From contig CAKPXW010000100.1 in the NCBI GenBank assembly GCA_934202505.1, positions 1-5,915 of the forward strand: a stretch of DNA of 5,915 bases, given 5' to 3'. Shown piece by piece: positions 1-5,915 of the stretch (positions are counted from its first letter, which is position 1; each line of letters starts with the position of its first letter). Source of the DNA: an uncultured Bacilli bacterium (GTDB lineage: Bacteria; Bacillota_I; Bacilli_A; RFN20; CAG-631). The notes under the pieces are model-generated. The model was not told the DNA's origin and ran no database searches. It saw nothing but the letters and a program-made list of their open reading frames with translations. The position numbers were made by a program, and so were the translations under genes.

Positions 1-91
1 GTTGATGAATAATCAAAAATTATATTATAAAATGTTTACAATTCAAGCTAAAGAATTTAAGAAAGTAGATGATAATATTGAAAAAGTTTAA
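1..91 (+). CDS. ABC exporter ATP-binding protein, C-terminal end only (5' truncated)
   Basis: Only the last 29 codons are present, read from position 2 to the TAA at 89-91; the rest lies left of the window. The visible tail reads LMNNQKLYYKMFTIQAKEF followed by a short charged end. This matches the usual end of ABC exporter ATPase domains, where an EL-x-Y-x-M-x-x-Q-A helix follows the H-loop region. It is directly followed by a second ABC exporter subunit in another frame. The pair therefore probably encoded two half-transporters (each a membrane domain plus an ATPase) that assemble as a heterodimer in the cytoplasmic membrane. The family call rests on a short tail and on this context; the transported substrate is unknown. 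Confidence 0.7.
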   Translation, partial: LMNNQKLYYKMFTIQAKEFKKVDDNIEKV

Positions 92-1037
92 AATGACAAT
101 TTTTAATATTATAAAAATGGAATATAAAAGTAAAAAAACAATTTTAATTGTACAAATTTTATATAATTTTCTTGATTCAATTAGACCATTTATTTATATT
201 TATTTTCCTCCAATAATTATTGATTTATTAATTAATAATCAAATTAATTCAGCGTATTTATTGGTAGTATTTTTTACATTATTATCCTTTTTTTGCGATT
301 TATTTTTACGTTTATTATATATTCCGTTTCAAGTAAATGCATATATATTACCACACCAATTTAATAAAATAAATCTTTTACATTTATTGGAAATTGATTA
401 TAGATATTCACAGGAGAATAAAAGTATAAATCAATACAATAATTCAATTAATTATTCATGGCAATGTAGTTCAATTGCCTATTTATTCATATCAATTATT
501 GTGAATTCAATCACAAATATAGTTATAATTACAATCATCATGGCAAATTTAGATTTTTATGTGTTGATTTTTATTGCCTTTATAGTATTTTTAAATTTCA
601 TTTTAAATACATTTAAAACTAAAAAATTAAAAAGATTAGGAGAAATTAAAAATGAAATTGATAGAAATATCAAATATGATTTTTCCGTTTTATTAGATTT
701 AAAATATGGAAAAGAAATAAGAATGTATCCAAAATTAAAAGAATTATTTTTAATCAAACATGATGAAAATATAAAAAAAGCAGAAAAACATAATAATAAA
801 GTTAGAAAATTTACAACTTCTATTGATTTATTACAAAATTTTATTTTAGTTTTTCAAAACATAGTGTTATATATTTTAATAATATATAAATACTCAAAAT
901 CATTAATTTCTTTAGGAGCATTCTTTATATATATTAATACAGCTAATAAGGTATATAGTACTTTGAACAATATTACTAATGTCATTAATGAATATGCAAG
1001 TTTTAAAATTTTTTCACAAGCTTTTAATGATTTTTAA
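69..1037 (+). CDS. ABC exporter transmembrane domain (membrane half of the interrupted transporter)
   Basis: This 322-residue product holds the membrane domain only. Hydrophobic segments at about residues 24-54, 62-86, 133-158, 160-180, 251-273 and 277-296 fit the six helices of a type-1 ABC exporter. Between segments 4 and 5 is a basic, charged cytoplasmic stretch with the GKEIRMY motif at about 214-220, which resembles the K-[ED]-I-R-x-Y stretch seen in bacteriocin/lantibiotic-type exporters. The ATG at 69 overlaps the upstream gene by 23 bases and has only a weak A/G-rich sequence before it. A TTG at 78 and an ATG at 93 are alternative starts. The ATG at 93 lies one base after the upstream stop, in the same TAAAATG arrangement as the mutS2-uvrC junction. 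The product ends abruptly at the TAA, just before the linker to the ATPase, so alone it cannot hydrolyse ATP. The only Trp codon seen in the window's genes (TGG, residue 131) is here. Confidence 0.7.
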   Translation: MIILKKFKMTIFNIIKMEYKSKKTILIVQILYNFLDSIRPFIYIYFPPIIIDLLINNQINSAYLLVVFFTLLSFFCDLFLRLLYIPFQVNAYILPHQFNKINLLHLLEIDYRYSQENKSINQYNNSINYSWQCSSIAYLFISIIVNSITNIVIITIIMANLDFYVLIFIAFIVFLNFILNTFKTKKLKRLGEIKNEIDRNIKYDFSVLLDLKYGKEIRMYPKLKELFLIKHDENIKKAEKHNNKVRKFTTSIDLLQNFILVFQNIVLYILIIYKYSKSLISLGAFFIYINTANKVYSTLNNITNVINEYASFKIFSQAFNDF

Positions 1038-1826
1038 AAAATTGAAGTACAACAAAGTGGTAATTTAATTCCACCAAAAGAAATAAACACTATAGAATTT
1101 AAAAATGTTTCATTTAAATATCCTGATACAAATGTTCAAGTACTAAATAATGTTAATTTTACAATATTAAATAATAAAAAAACATACCTTGTTGGAGATA
1201 ATGGTAGTGGTAAATCAACAATAGTTAAACTATTATTAAGATTATATAAAGTTGATTCTGGTGAAATACTAATAAATGGAATTAATATTAATAATTTTGA
1301 GTATAAGGAATATTTAAAAATGTTTTCCGTTGTCTTTCAAGACTTTAAATTATATAATTTTTCAATAAAAGAAAATATTTGCTTTAATAATTATGAGACA
1401 TTAGATTTTAATAATGCAATAGAAAAATGTGATTTAAAAGAAATAATTAATAAGCTAGATGATAAGGAAAATACATATGTTGATAAAATATATAATCATA
1501 AAGGCATTAATTTTTCAGGAGGCGAACTTCAAAAAATCGCTATAGCTAGAGCTATTTATAAAAAAGGATTAATATATGTATTTGATGAGCCTACTAGTTC
1601 ATTAGATCCCATTTCAGAATCAAAAATATTAAATCTATATTCAACTTTAGTTTTAGAACATACATCATTAATTATTTCTCATAGATTAAGTATTGCATCA
1701 TTATGTGATAATATAATTGTACTTGATAAAGGGAAAATAGTTGAAACTGGTACATTTGATGAACTTATTAATAATAAAAAATATTTTTATACGAAATATA
1801 AAATGCAGTCAGATCTTTACAAATAA
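1038..1826 (+). pseudogene. ABC exporter ATPase domain (cut off from its membrane domain by the TAA)
   Basis: The reading frame continues directly after the stop and gives a complete nucleotide-binding domain. The A-loop Tyr is at 1119-1121 and Walker A GDNGSGKST at 1194-1220. The Q-loop Gln is at 1338-1340, and the signature FSGGE followed by LQKIAIARA starts at 1512. Walker B LIYVFDE is at 1569-1589 with its catalytic Glu, the D-loop SSLD follows, and the H-loop His is at 1680-1682. SGGE in place of SGGQ is a common variant in bacteriocin-type exporters, so this is not in itself a defect. The first conventional start is the ATG at 1320, which would give a 168-residue product lacking Walker A and so unable to bind ATP normally. 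The intact motifs suggest that any inactivation is recent, or that the stop is bypassed or is an error. Confidence 0.8.
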
Positions 1827-1861
1827 TTATATATCAATATGCATTTATAAATATTCTTAAT

Positions 1862-1895
1862 ATACTATTAATAGTATTATTCTTTCTTTATTTTT
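1862..1895 (+). terminator. Possible weak intrinsic terminator after the ABC genes
   Basis: The perfect palindrome ATACTATTAATAGTAT (1862-1877) can fold into a 6-bp stem with a TTAA loop. It is followed by a T-rich run (1878-1895) interrupted by two C and two A bases. The position, 35 bases after the ABC stop and before a new promoter, suits a terminator. The stem has only one G-C pair and would be weak, so this could equally be a protein-binding site or chance. Confidence 0.35.
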
Positions 1896-1901
1896 AAAAA
1901 A

Positions 1902-1910
1902 TGCTATAAT
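1902..1910 (+). promoter_or_regulatory. Extended -10 promoter for mutS2-uvrC
   Basis: TGCTATAAT gives a perfect TATAAT (1905-1910) preceded by the TG of an extended -10 element. No good -35 box lies upstream: with a 16-19 base spacer only T-rich sequence is found at about 1880-1888, as is common for extended -10 promoters. Transcription would start near 1917, leaving an untranslated leader of only about 18 bases. It is the only convincing promoter seen ahead of the two repair genes. Confidence 0.6.
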
Positions 1911-1919
1911 TATATAGCA
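1902..1919. repeat. Perfect 7-bp inverted repeat spanning the -10 box
   Basis: TGCTATA (1902-1908) and TATAGCA (1913-1919) are exact reverse complements around a 4-base ATTA centre. The repeat covers the whole -10 element and the predicted start of transcription, where a repressor would block RNA polymerase. In the sequence this is only a symmetry; binding by a regulator is inference, and part of the symmetry comes from the TATAAT box itself. Confidence 0.45.
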
Positions 1920-1929
1920 AAAGGTGGAG
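1919..1929 (+). promoter_or_regulatory. Ribosome binding site of mutS2
   Basis: The purine-rich AAAAGGTGGAG has a strong match to the anti-Shine-Dalgarno sequence (AAGGTGG with one mismatch, or GGAG at 1926-1929). It ends 5 bases before the ATG at 1935. It fixes that start and is the only strong ribosome binding site in the window. Confidence 0.75.
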
Positions 1930-1934
1930 TCATT

Positions 1935-4259
1935 ATGGATAAGGCGTTAACGATTTTAGAATATGATAGAATAAAAGAACAATTAAGAAAAGAAAATATA
2001 AATGAACTTACAAGCAAGGAAATAGATAATTTACATCCTTTGTTTTTCTATGAAGAAATAAAAGAAAAAATTGATCAGACAATGGAAGGATATAAATTAT
2101 ACACTTTAAATAATATGCCATCATTAACATATCTTGTAGATGTATCAAATTTTCTTGAAATTGTAAATAAAAATGGCGTTTTGTCATTACAAGAAATATG
2201 TGAATTTGCCAATCAATTAGAGGTAGTAATTGCTTTAAAAAAGTATGTAGATAATAAAGAAGTTGAAGATGCTAATTTGCCATATTTTAAAAACTTTGTT
2301 AGTAAATTATATGTAATTTATGAAGTTTTTGATCAAATAAGATATTGTGTAAGTCCTAATTTTACTTTGTTAGATCATGCATCTAGTAAACTTAAAGAAA
2401 TAAGACAAAACATTAAAAAAGTTGAAGAAGGTATTAAAGAAAAGTTAAATTATATATTAAAAAATAATTCATCTTGTCTACAAGATAACTATATTGCTTC
2501 AAGAAATAATCATTTAGTTTTGCCAGTAAAGGCTGATTGTAAAAATCAAATTAAAGGTATAGTAATTGATATTTCTGACACAAAAAGCACTTATTTTATA
2601 GAACCATATGCTGTCACAGAAAGCAATGTAAAGCTTGAAACATTGCATTATGAAGAAGAAGTTGAAATTAATAGAATAATAAAAGCTTTATGTGAAATTA
2701 TTAATAAATATAATCATGAATTACTTTCAAATAATACCATTCTATCTACTATTTCTTTTATGTATTTAAAAGGAAAATATGGCATAGATAATGAATATGA
2801 AACAGCAACTTTAAAAGACGAATCTATTATTGATATTTATGATGCTTATCATCCATTAATTAATAAAGAACATGTTATTAAAAATAATTTTTTCCTTGGC
2901 AATAATTATAATAATTTACTTGTAATTTCAGGGCCAAATACAGGTGGAAAAACTGTTGCTTTAAAAACAGTGGGTTTATTAGTTTTGATGAATCAATCAG
3001 GACTACCTATACCTATTAAATCTGGAACACTTGGTGTCTTTAGAGATATATTTGTAGATATAGGTGATGAACAATCTATTGAACAATCACTTTCTGGTTT
3101 TTCTTCACATATTGCTAATGTAAGCAACATTATCGATAAAGTGAACAAACATAGTTTAGTATTATTAGATGAACTTGGAAGTAAAACAGATCCTTTTGAA
3201 GGACAAGCGCTTGCTAAAGCTATAATTGATTATCTTGAAAGATGCAATTGTATAGCAATGATTACTACACATTATTTATCAATTAAAGATTATGCAAAAG
3301 ATAATAATTCAATAACTCTTGCTAGCATGAGTTTTGATGAAAAAGATTTTAAGCCTACTTATCATCTTCTTTTAAATATGGTTGGACGAAGCTATGCGTT
3401 AGAAATTGCTTCTTCTTTAGGATTAAAAAAAGAAATTATCGATAAAGCTCGAGAATTTAAAAGTAGTTCAAGTAATGATTTAGATGCTTTAATTGATGAA
3501 CTATCTTTAAAAAATAAAGAAGAAGAAAGCAGATTAAATCATATTAAAGAAATGGAAAATGATTTAATAAATAGGCAAAATGAACTTGCAAATAAAGAAA
3601 ATGAATATCAAGCGACAAGACAAAAAATGCTGGATAATATAGAAAATGAAAAAGAAGAAATGCTTGAAGAAGCTTATAAAGAAATCAATGATATTGTCCA
3701 AGAATTTAAAAAATCTACTGAAGTAGAATATAAACCACATCTTAAAAATCAAGCGTTACAAAAACTTGGGAAATTAGAAACCATAGAAAAAGAAGACGAT
3801 AATATTAGTTTCTCACTTGGCGATGAAGTACGTTTAAAAAGTTTAGGAAGACTTGGAAAAATTAAAGAACTTAAAGGAAATAAGGTAATTGTAGTAACTG
3901 ATAATAACACAATGATTGTTCCATTTACAGAACTTGAAAAAGCAACTCTTACTAAGCAAGAAAAGAAGTTAAAAAATAAAATTAAAACTAATATGACAAG
4001 AGCTATAAAATCAACTCCTTTATCTTTAAATATTATTGGATATCACGTTGATGAAGCCTTAATAGAATTAAAACAATATATTGATGCAAGTGTAATGGCT
4101 TCACATGAAACAGTTACAATTATTCATGGACATGGAACGGGCACTTTAAGAAAAGCAGTACATGAATTTTTGAAATCTTGTAGATTAGTTGAAAGCTTTA
4201 GACTTGGAAATTATAATGAAGGCGGAGTAGGAGTAACTATTGTTACCTTGAAAAAATAA
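1935..4259 (+). CDS. mutS2: MutS2 / RqcU: MutS-family ATPase with KOW and Smr domains
   Basis: The 774-residue protein is close to the 785 residues of B. subtilis MutS2. It lacks the mismatch-binding front of MutS, as the family does. Residues 1-300 are the core/clamp region, including the conserved stretch ending FIEP near 221-224. The ATPase domain has Walker A GPNTGGKT (333-340), DIGDEQSIEQSLSGFSSH (375-392), Walker B LVLLDE (408-413) and TTHY (444-447). A charged coiled coil follows (about 515-600), then a KOW domain (about 626-668) and an Smr domain (about 696-774) with HGHGTGTLR at 731-739. Family members suppress recombination or, as RqcU in B. subtilis, act on collided ribosomes, feeding stalled chains to quality control. 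Which role dominates here is not visible. Two motif changes stand out: LNIIG (698-702) where Smr domains usually have LDLRG, and GSKTDP after Walker B where GxGTDP is usual. The protein has no Trp. It starts from its own promoter and ribosome binding site and ends one base before uvrC. Confidence 0.97.
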   Translation: MDKALTILEYDRIKEQLRKENINELTSKEIDNLHPLFFYEEIKEKIDQTMEGYKLYTLNNMPSLTYLVDVSNFLEIVNKNGVLSLQEICEFANQLEVVIALKKYVDNKEVEDANLPYFKNFVSKLYVIYEVFDQIRYCVSPNFTLLDHASSKLKEIRQNIKKVEEGIKEKLNYILKNNSSCLQDNYIASRNNHLVLPVKADCKNQIKGIVIDISDTKSTYFIEPYAVTESNVKLETLHYEEEVEINRIIKALCEIINKYNHELLSNNTILSTISFMYLKGKYGIDNEYETATLKDESIIDIYDAYHPLINKEHVIKNNFFLGNNYNNLLVISGPNTGGKTVALKTVGLLVLMNQSGLPIPIKSGTLGVFRDIFVDIGDEQSIEQSLSGFSSHIANVSNIIDKVNKHSLVLLDELGSKTDPFEGQALAKAIIDYLERCNCIAMITTHYLSIKDYAKDNNSITLASMSFDEKDFKPTYHLLLNMVGRSYALEIASSLGLKKEIIDKAREFKSSSSNDLDALIDELSLKNKEEESRLNHIKEMENDLINRQNELANKENEYQATRQKMLDNIENEKEEMLEEAYKEINDIVQEFKKSTEVEYKPHLKNQALQKLGKLETIEKEDDNISFSLGDEVRLKSLGRLGKIKELKGNKVIVVTDNNTMIVPFTELEKATLTKQEKKLKNKIKTNMTRAIKSTPLSLNIIGYHVDEALIELKQYIDASVMASHETVTIIHGHGTGTLRKAVHEFLKSCRLVESFRLGNYNEGGVGVTIVTLKK

Positions 4260-4260
4260 A

Positions 4261-5915
4261 ATGAATGACATTTTAAAAGAAAAAATAAGTAATGTTGAGG
4301 ATAGAAGTGGTTGTTATATATATAAAGATATTGATGGCAATGTTTTATATGTTGGAAAAGCTAAACGCTTAAAAACTAGAGTCAATCAATATTTTGATCG
4401 TGTTTATTTTAATAAAACGGCAAATCTTGTTAAACAAATATATGATGTAGATTTTATAATAACTTTTACAGAAAAAGAAGCATTAGTTTTGGAAATTAAT
4501 TTAATAAAACAATATATGCCACCTTTTAATATTATTTTTATGGATGATAAGCATTATCCATATATTGCAATATCAAAAGAAGAATTTCCTCGTTTACTTA
4601 TAACAAGAAATGCTAAAAATAAAAAATATATTCATTATGGACCATTTCCCAATAGTAAAGACGCTTATAATGTTATTAATCTTTTAAATCAAATATATCC
4701 TTTAAGAAAATGCAAAAACATTCCTAAAACTACTTGCCTTTATTATTCTTTGCATCAATGTCTTGGCCCTTGCATTAATAAAATAGATTCAGAAATTGAA
4801 AAAGAATATGTTAAACAAATTGATCGTTTCTTTAAAGGAGATAATAAAGAAATAATTAATGATTTAACTTTAAAAATGTATGAAGCATCAGATAATTTAA
4901 ATTTTGAAAGAGCAAATGAATATAAAAATTTAATCATAGGTATAAAAAATATAACTAATAAACAAATAATTGAATTTAATGATAAAGTTAGTAGAGATAT
5001 TGTAGGCTTTTATGTAAAAGAGGGATACTTATCTATTTCGGTTTTAATGTATCGTAATGGCTATTTAAACGCTAAAATAAATGAAGTTAGTTCTTTTTTT
5101 GAAGAAATTGAAGAAGCAATTATTACTTATTTAATGCAATTTTATCAAACTCATGATTTGCCAAAAGAAATTTATATTTCGGATAATATTAATCTATCTA
5201 TTATTAAAGAAACTTTAAATATTAATATTGTTTATCCTAAAATTGCTCAAGGCCAACAATTAATTACAATGGCCATTGAAAATGCCAAGCAATCATTAGA
5301 AAATAAATTTATTGAACTTTCATCCAAAGACGAAGATATATTTATAGAACTTGGAAACTATTTAAACAAATCACGTATTTCTACTATAGAAATGTGTGAT
5401 ATGTCTCATATTTCAGGAGATAGTGCAGTTGGTGTAGTAGTTGTTTTTCAAAATGGCTATCCTATGAAAAATAAATATCGTAAATTTAATATTTTACAAG
5501 AAAATAAGCAGGATGATTTAGCAAGTACATACGAAGTTATCTATCGTAGATTTTATAATCTTTTAAAAGAAAATCAACCATATAGCGATTTACTTATTGT
5601 TGATGGTGGTATTAATCAAATGAATGTGGCAAAAAAAGCTTTAAATGAATTAAATATTGATAGTGTTTTAGTTTGTGGGCTTGCTAAAGATGATCATCAT
5701 AAAACAAGAGCTTTTATCACTAATGATGAAAGAGAAATACCATTAAAAAACGATAGTAAACTCTTTTTGTTTTTAATGAGAATGCAAGAAGAAGTACATC
5801 GTTTTGCAATTACTACTTTTAGAAATAAAAAAAGTAAAGGTATGATTGTATCTTTACTTGATAGTATTGATGGACTTGGTAAAACAAGAGTAAATAGACT
5901 ATTATCAATATATCA
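4261..5915 (+). CDS. uvrC: UvrC, excinuclease ABC subunit C (3' truncated by window end)
   Basis: UvrC makes both incisions around DNA lesions marked by UvrA and UvrB in nucleotide excision repair. 551 codons are visible with no stop; family members have about 590-610, so about 40-50 residues are missing. The N-terminal GIY-YIG nuclease (3' incision) shows GCY at 17-19, YVG at 30-32, Arg40, Glu78 and Asn90. Four cysteines, C151, C159, C167 and C171, match the iron-sulphur cluster ligands of the family. The UVR (UvrB-binding) motif is at about 194-229. The RNase H-like nuclease (5' incision) shows Asp380 in CDMSHISG, Asp448 in VDGG, His480 in AKDDHH, and EEVHRFAITTF at 510-520. The first helix-hairpin-helix begins at about 530 and is cut by the edge. 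All key residues are present. The ATG lies one base after the mutS2 stop (TAAAATG) with no Shine-Dalgarno sequence, so translation is probably coupled to mutS2. No Trp occurs in the visible part. Confidence 0.97.
   Translation, partial: MNDILKEKISNVEDRSGCYIYKDIDGNVLYVGKAKRLKTRVNQYFDRVYFNKTANLVKQIYDVDFIITFTEKEALVLEINLIKQYMPPFNIIFMDDKHYPYIAISKEEFPRLLITRNAKNKKYIHYGPFPNSKDAYNVINLLNQIYPLRKCKNIPKTTCLYYSLHQCLGPCINKIDSEIEKEYVKQIDRFFKGDNKEIINDLTLKMYEASDNLNFERANEYKNLIIGIKNITNKQIIEFNDKVSRDIVGFYVKEGYLSISVLMYRNGYLNAKINEVSSFFEEIEEAIITYLMQFYQTHDLPKEIYISDNINLSIIKETLNINIVYPKIAQGQQLITMAIENAKQSLENKFIELSSKDEDIFIELGNYLNKSRISTIEMCDMSHISGDSAVGVVVVFQNGYPMKNKYRKFNILQENKQDDLASTYEVIYRRFYNLLKENQPYSDLLIVDGGINQMNVAKKALNELNIDSVLVCGLAKDDHHKTRAFITNDEREIPLKNDSKLFLFLMRMQEEVHRFAITTFRNKKSKGMIVSLLDSIDGLGKTRVNRLLSIY

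Larger units (their letters stand above)
69..1826 (+). pseudogene. ABC exporter half-transporter (permease + ATPase) interrupted by an in-frame TAA
   Basis: Read as one frame, this is a complete half-transporter of about 585 codons, the normal length for an ABC exporter with fused membrane and ATPase domains. Codons 1-322 are the membrane domain and codons 324-585 the ATPase. Codon 323 (1035-1037) is TAA. There is no frame change: the downstream reading stays in phase, and the A-loop Tyr, Walker A, Q-loop, signature, Walker B, D-loop and H-loop are all intact. A single substitution, for example from TTA (Leu), would explain the stop. No ATG, GTG or TTG occurs in frame between the stop and codon 418 (1320), which lies past Walker A, so a working ATPase could not be made separately by ordinary initiation. 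Alternatives are a sequencing or assembly error, stop readthrough, or initiation at a rare ATT/ATA codon. The gene overlaps the end of the upstream ABC gene, consistent with one transcript. Confidence 0.75.
1827..1934. other. Intergenic region between the ABC genes and mutS2
   Basis: These 108 very AT-rich bases contain no plausible gene. From left to right they hold a 10-base palindrome ATTTATAAAT (1843-1852), a 16-base palindrome (1862-1877), a T-rich stretch (1878-1895), an extended -10 element inside an inverted repeat (1902-1919), and a Shine-Dalgarno sequence. Very short AT-only palindromes such as the first are expected by chance at this base composition. Confidence 0.8.

Noticed and set aside
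557..757. 66-codon reading frame on the minus strand inside the ABC membrane domain
   Set aside because: It is antisense to a well-supported membrane-domain frame and has a low-complexity F/N/I/L composition. It has no ribosome binding site or recognisable motif; a shadow frame.
1031..1041. Programmed frameshift or phase-variable tract at TTTTTAAAAAA
   Set aside because: The reading frame is the same before and after the stop, so a single +1 or -1 shift would not join the two parts; the tract is also short for this base composition.
1320..1826. Separate 168-residue ATPase gene starting at the ATG at 1320
   Set aside because: The frame is open and homologous back to 1038 and includes Walker A at 1194-1220. 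The ATG is simply the first Met after the stop and corresponds to the residue before the Q-loop region, not to a domain start.
1843..1852. Palindrome ATTTATAAAT
   Set aside because: Ten bases made only of A and T are expected by chance in such AT-rich intergenic DNA.
3069..3088. Short direct repeat (GAACAATC twice)
   Set aside because: It encodes the EQS-IEQS part of the conserved MutS2 ATPase motif, so protein sequence explains it.
3564..3752. 62-codon minus-strand frame rich in Phe and Ile
   Set aside because: It is the antisense of the Lys/Glu-rich coiled coil of mutS2, which automatically reads as Phe-rich and mimics a membrane protein.
4755..4937. 60-codon minus-strand frame
   Set aside because: It lies antisense within uvrC over the cysteine and UVR regions, which are clearly coding on the plus strand; no support of its own.

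Overview
The window looks like ordinary chromosome from a very AT-rich, low-GC Gram-positive bacterium (Bacillota/Bacilli: an Erysipelotrichia-, RF39- or Mollicutes-like lineage). The reasons are hand-counted GC of roughly 12-32% in individual 60-base lines, codons ending almost entirely in A/T, only TAA stops, and a mutS2-uvrC neighbourhood that is typical of Bacillota. All genes read on the + strand. The genetic code cannot be settled here: no gene needs TGA as Trp, and no gene uses TGA as a stop.

Positions 1-1826 hold a tandem pair of ABC exporter half-transporters. The first is only the last 29 codons of an ATP-binding protein that enters from the left. The second is a full-length transporter (membrane domain then ATPase domain) cut in two by one in-frame TAA at 1035-1037. 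The frame is the same on both sides, every ATPase motif is intact, and no normal start codon lies between the stop and the far side of Walker A. It is therefore best read as a nonsense-interrupted (pseudo)gene, or else a sequencing error. Such tandem pairs usually form a heterodimeric exporter in the membrane. The substrate cannot be read from the sequence.

Positions 1827-1934 are a short AT-rich intergenic region. It has a 16-base perfect palindrome followed by a T-rich run (a weak terminator candidate), an extended -10 promoter whose -10 box sits inside a perfect 7-bp inverted repeat, and a clear Shine-Dalgarno sequence.

Positions 1935-5915 hold mutS2 (rqcU) followed after a single base by uvrC, which runs off the right edge about 40 codons short of its end. 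The two are almost certainly co-transcribed from the promoter at about 1905. MutS2/RqcU is a MutS-family ATPase with KOW and Smr domains, implicated in recombination control and in splitting collided ribosomes. UvrC is the dual-incision nuclease of nucleotide excision repair. Together they form a genome/ribosome maintenance operon.

I found no CRISPR array, tRNA, rRNA, insertion sequence, riboswitch or obviously new system. The points most worth a second look are the nonsense-split exporter, the altered Smr motif in MutS2, and the inverted repeat over the mutS2 promoter.
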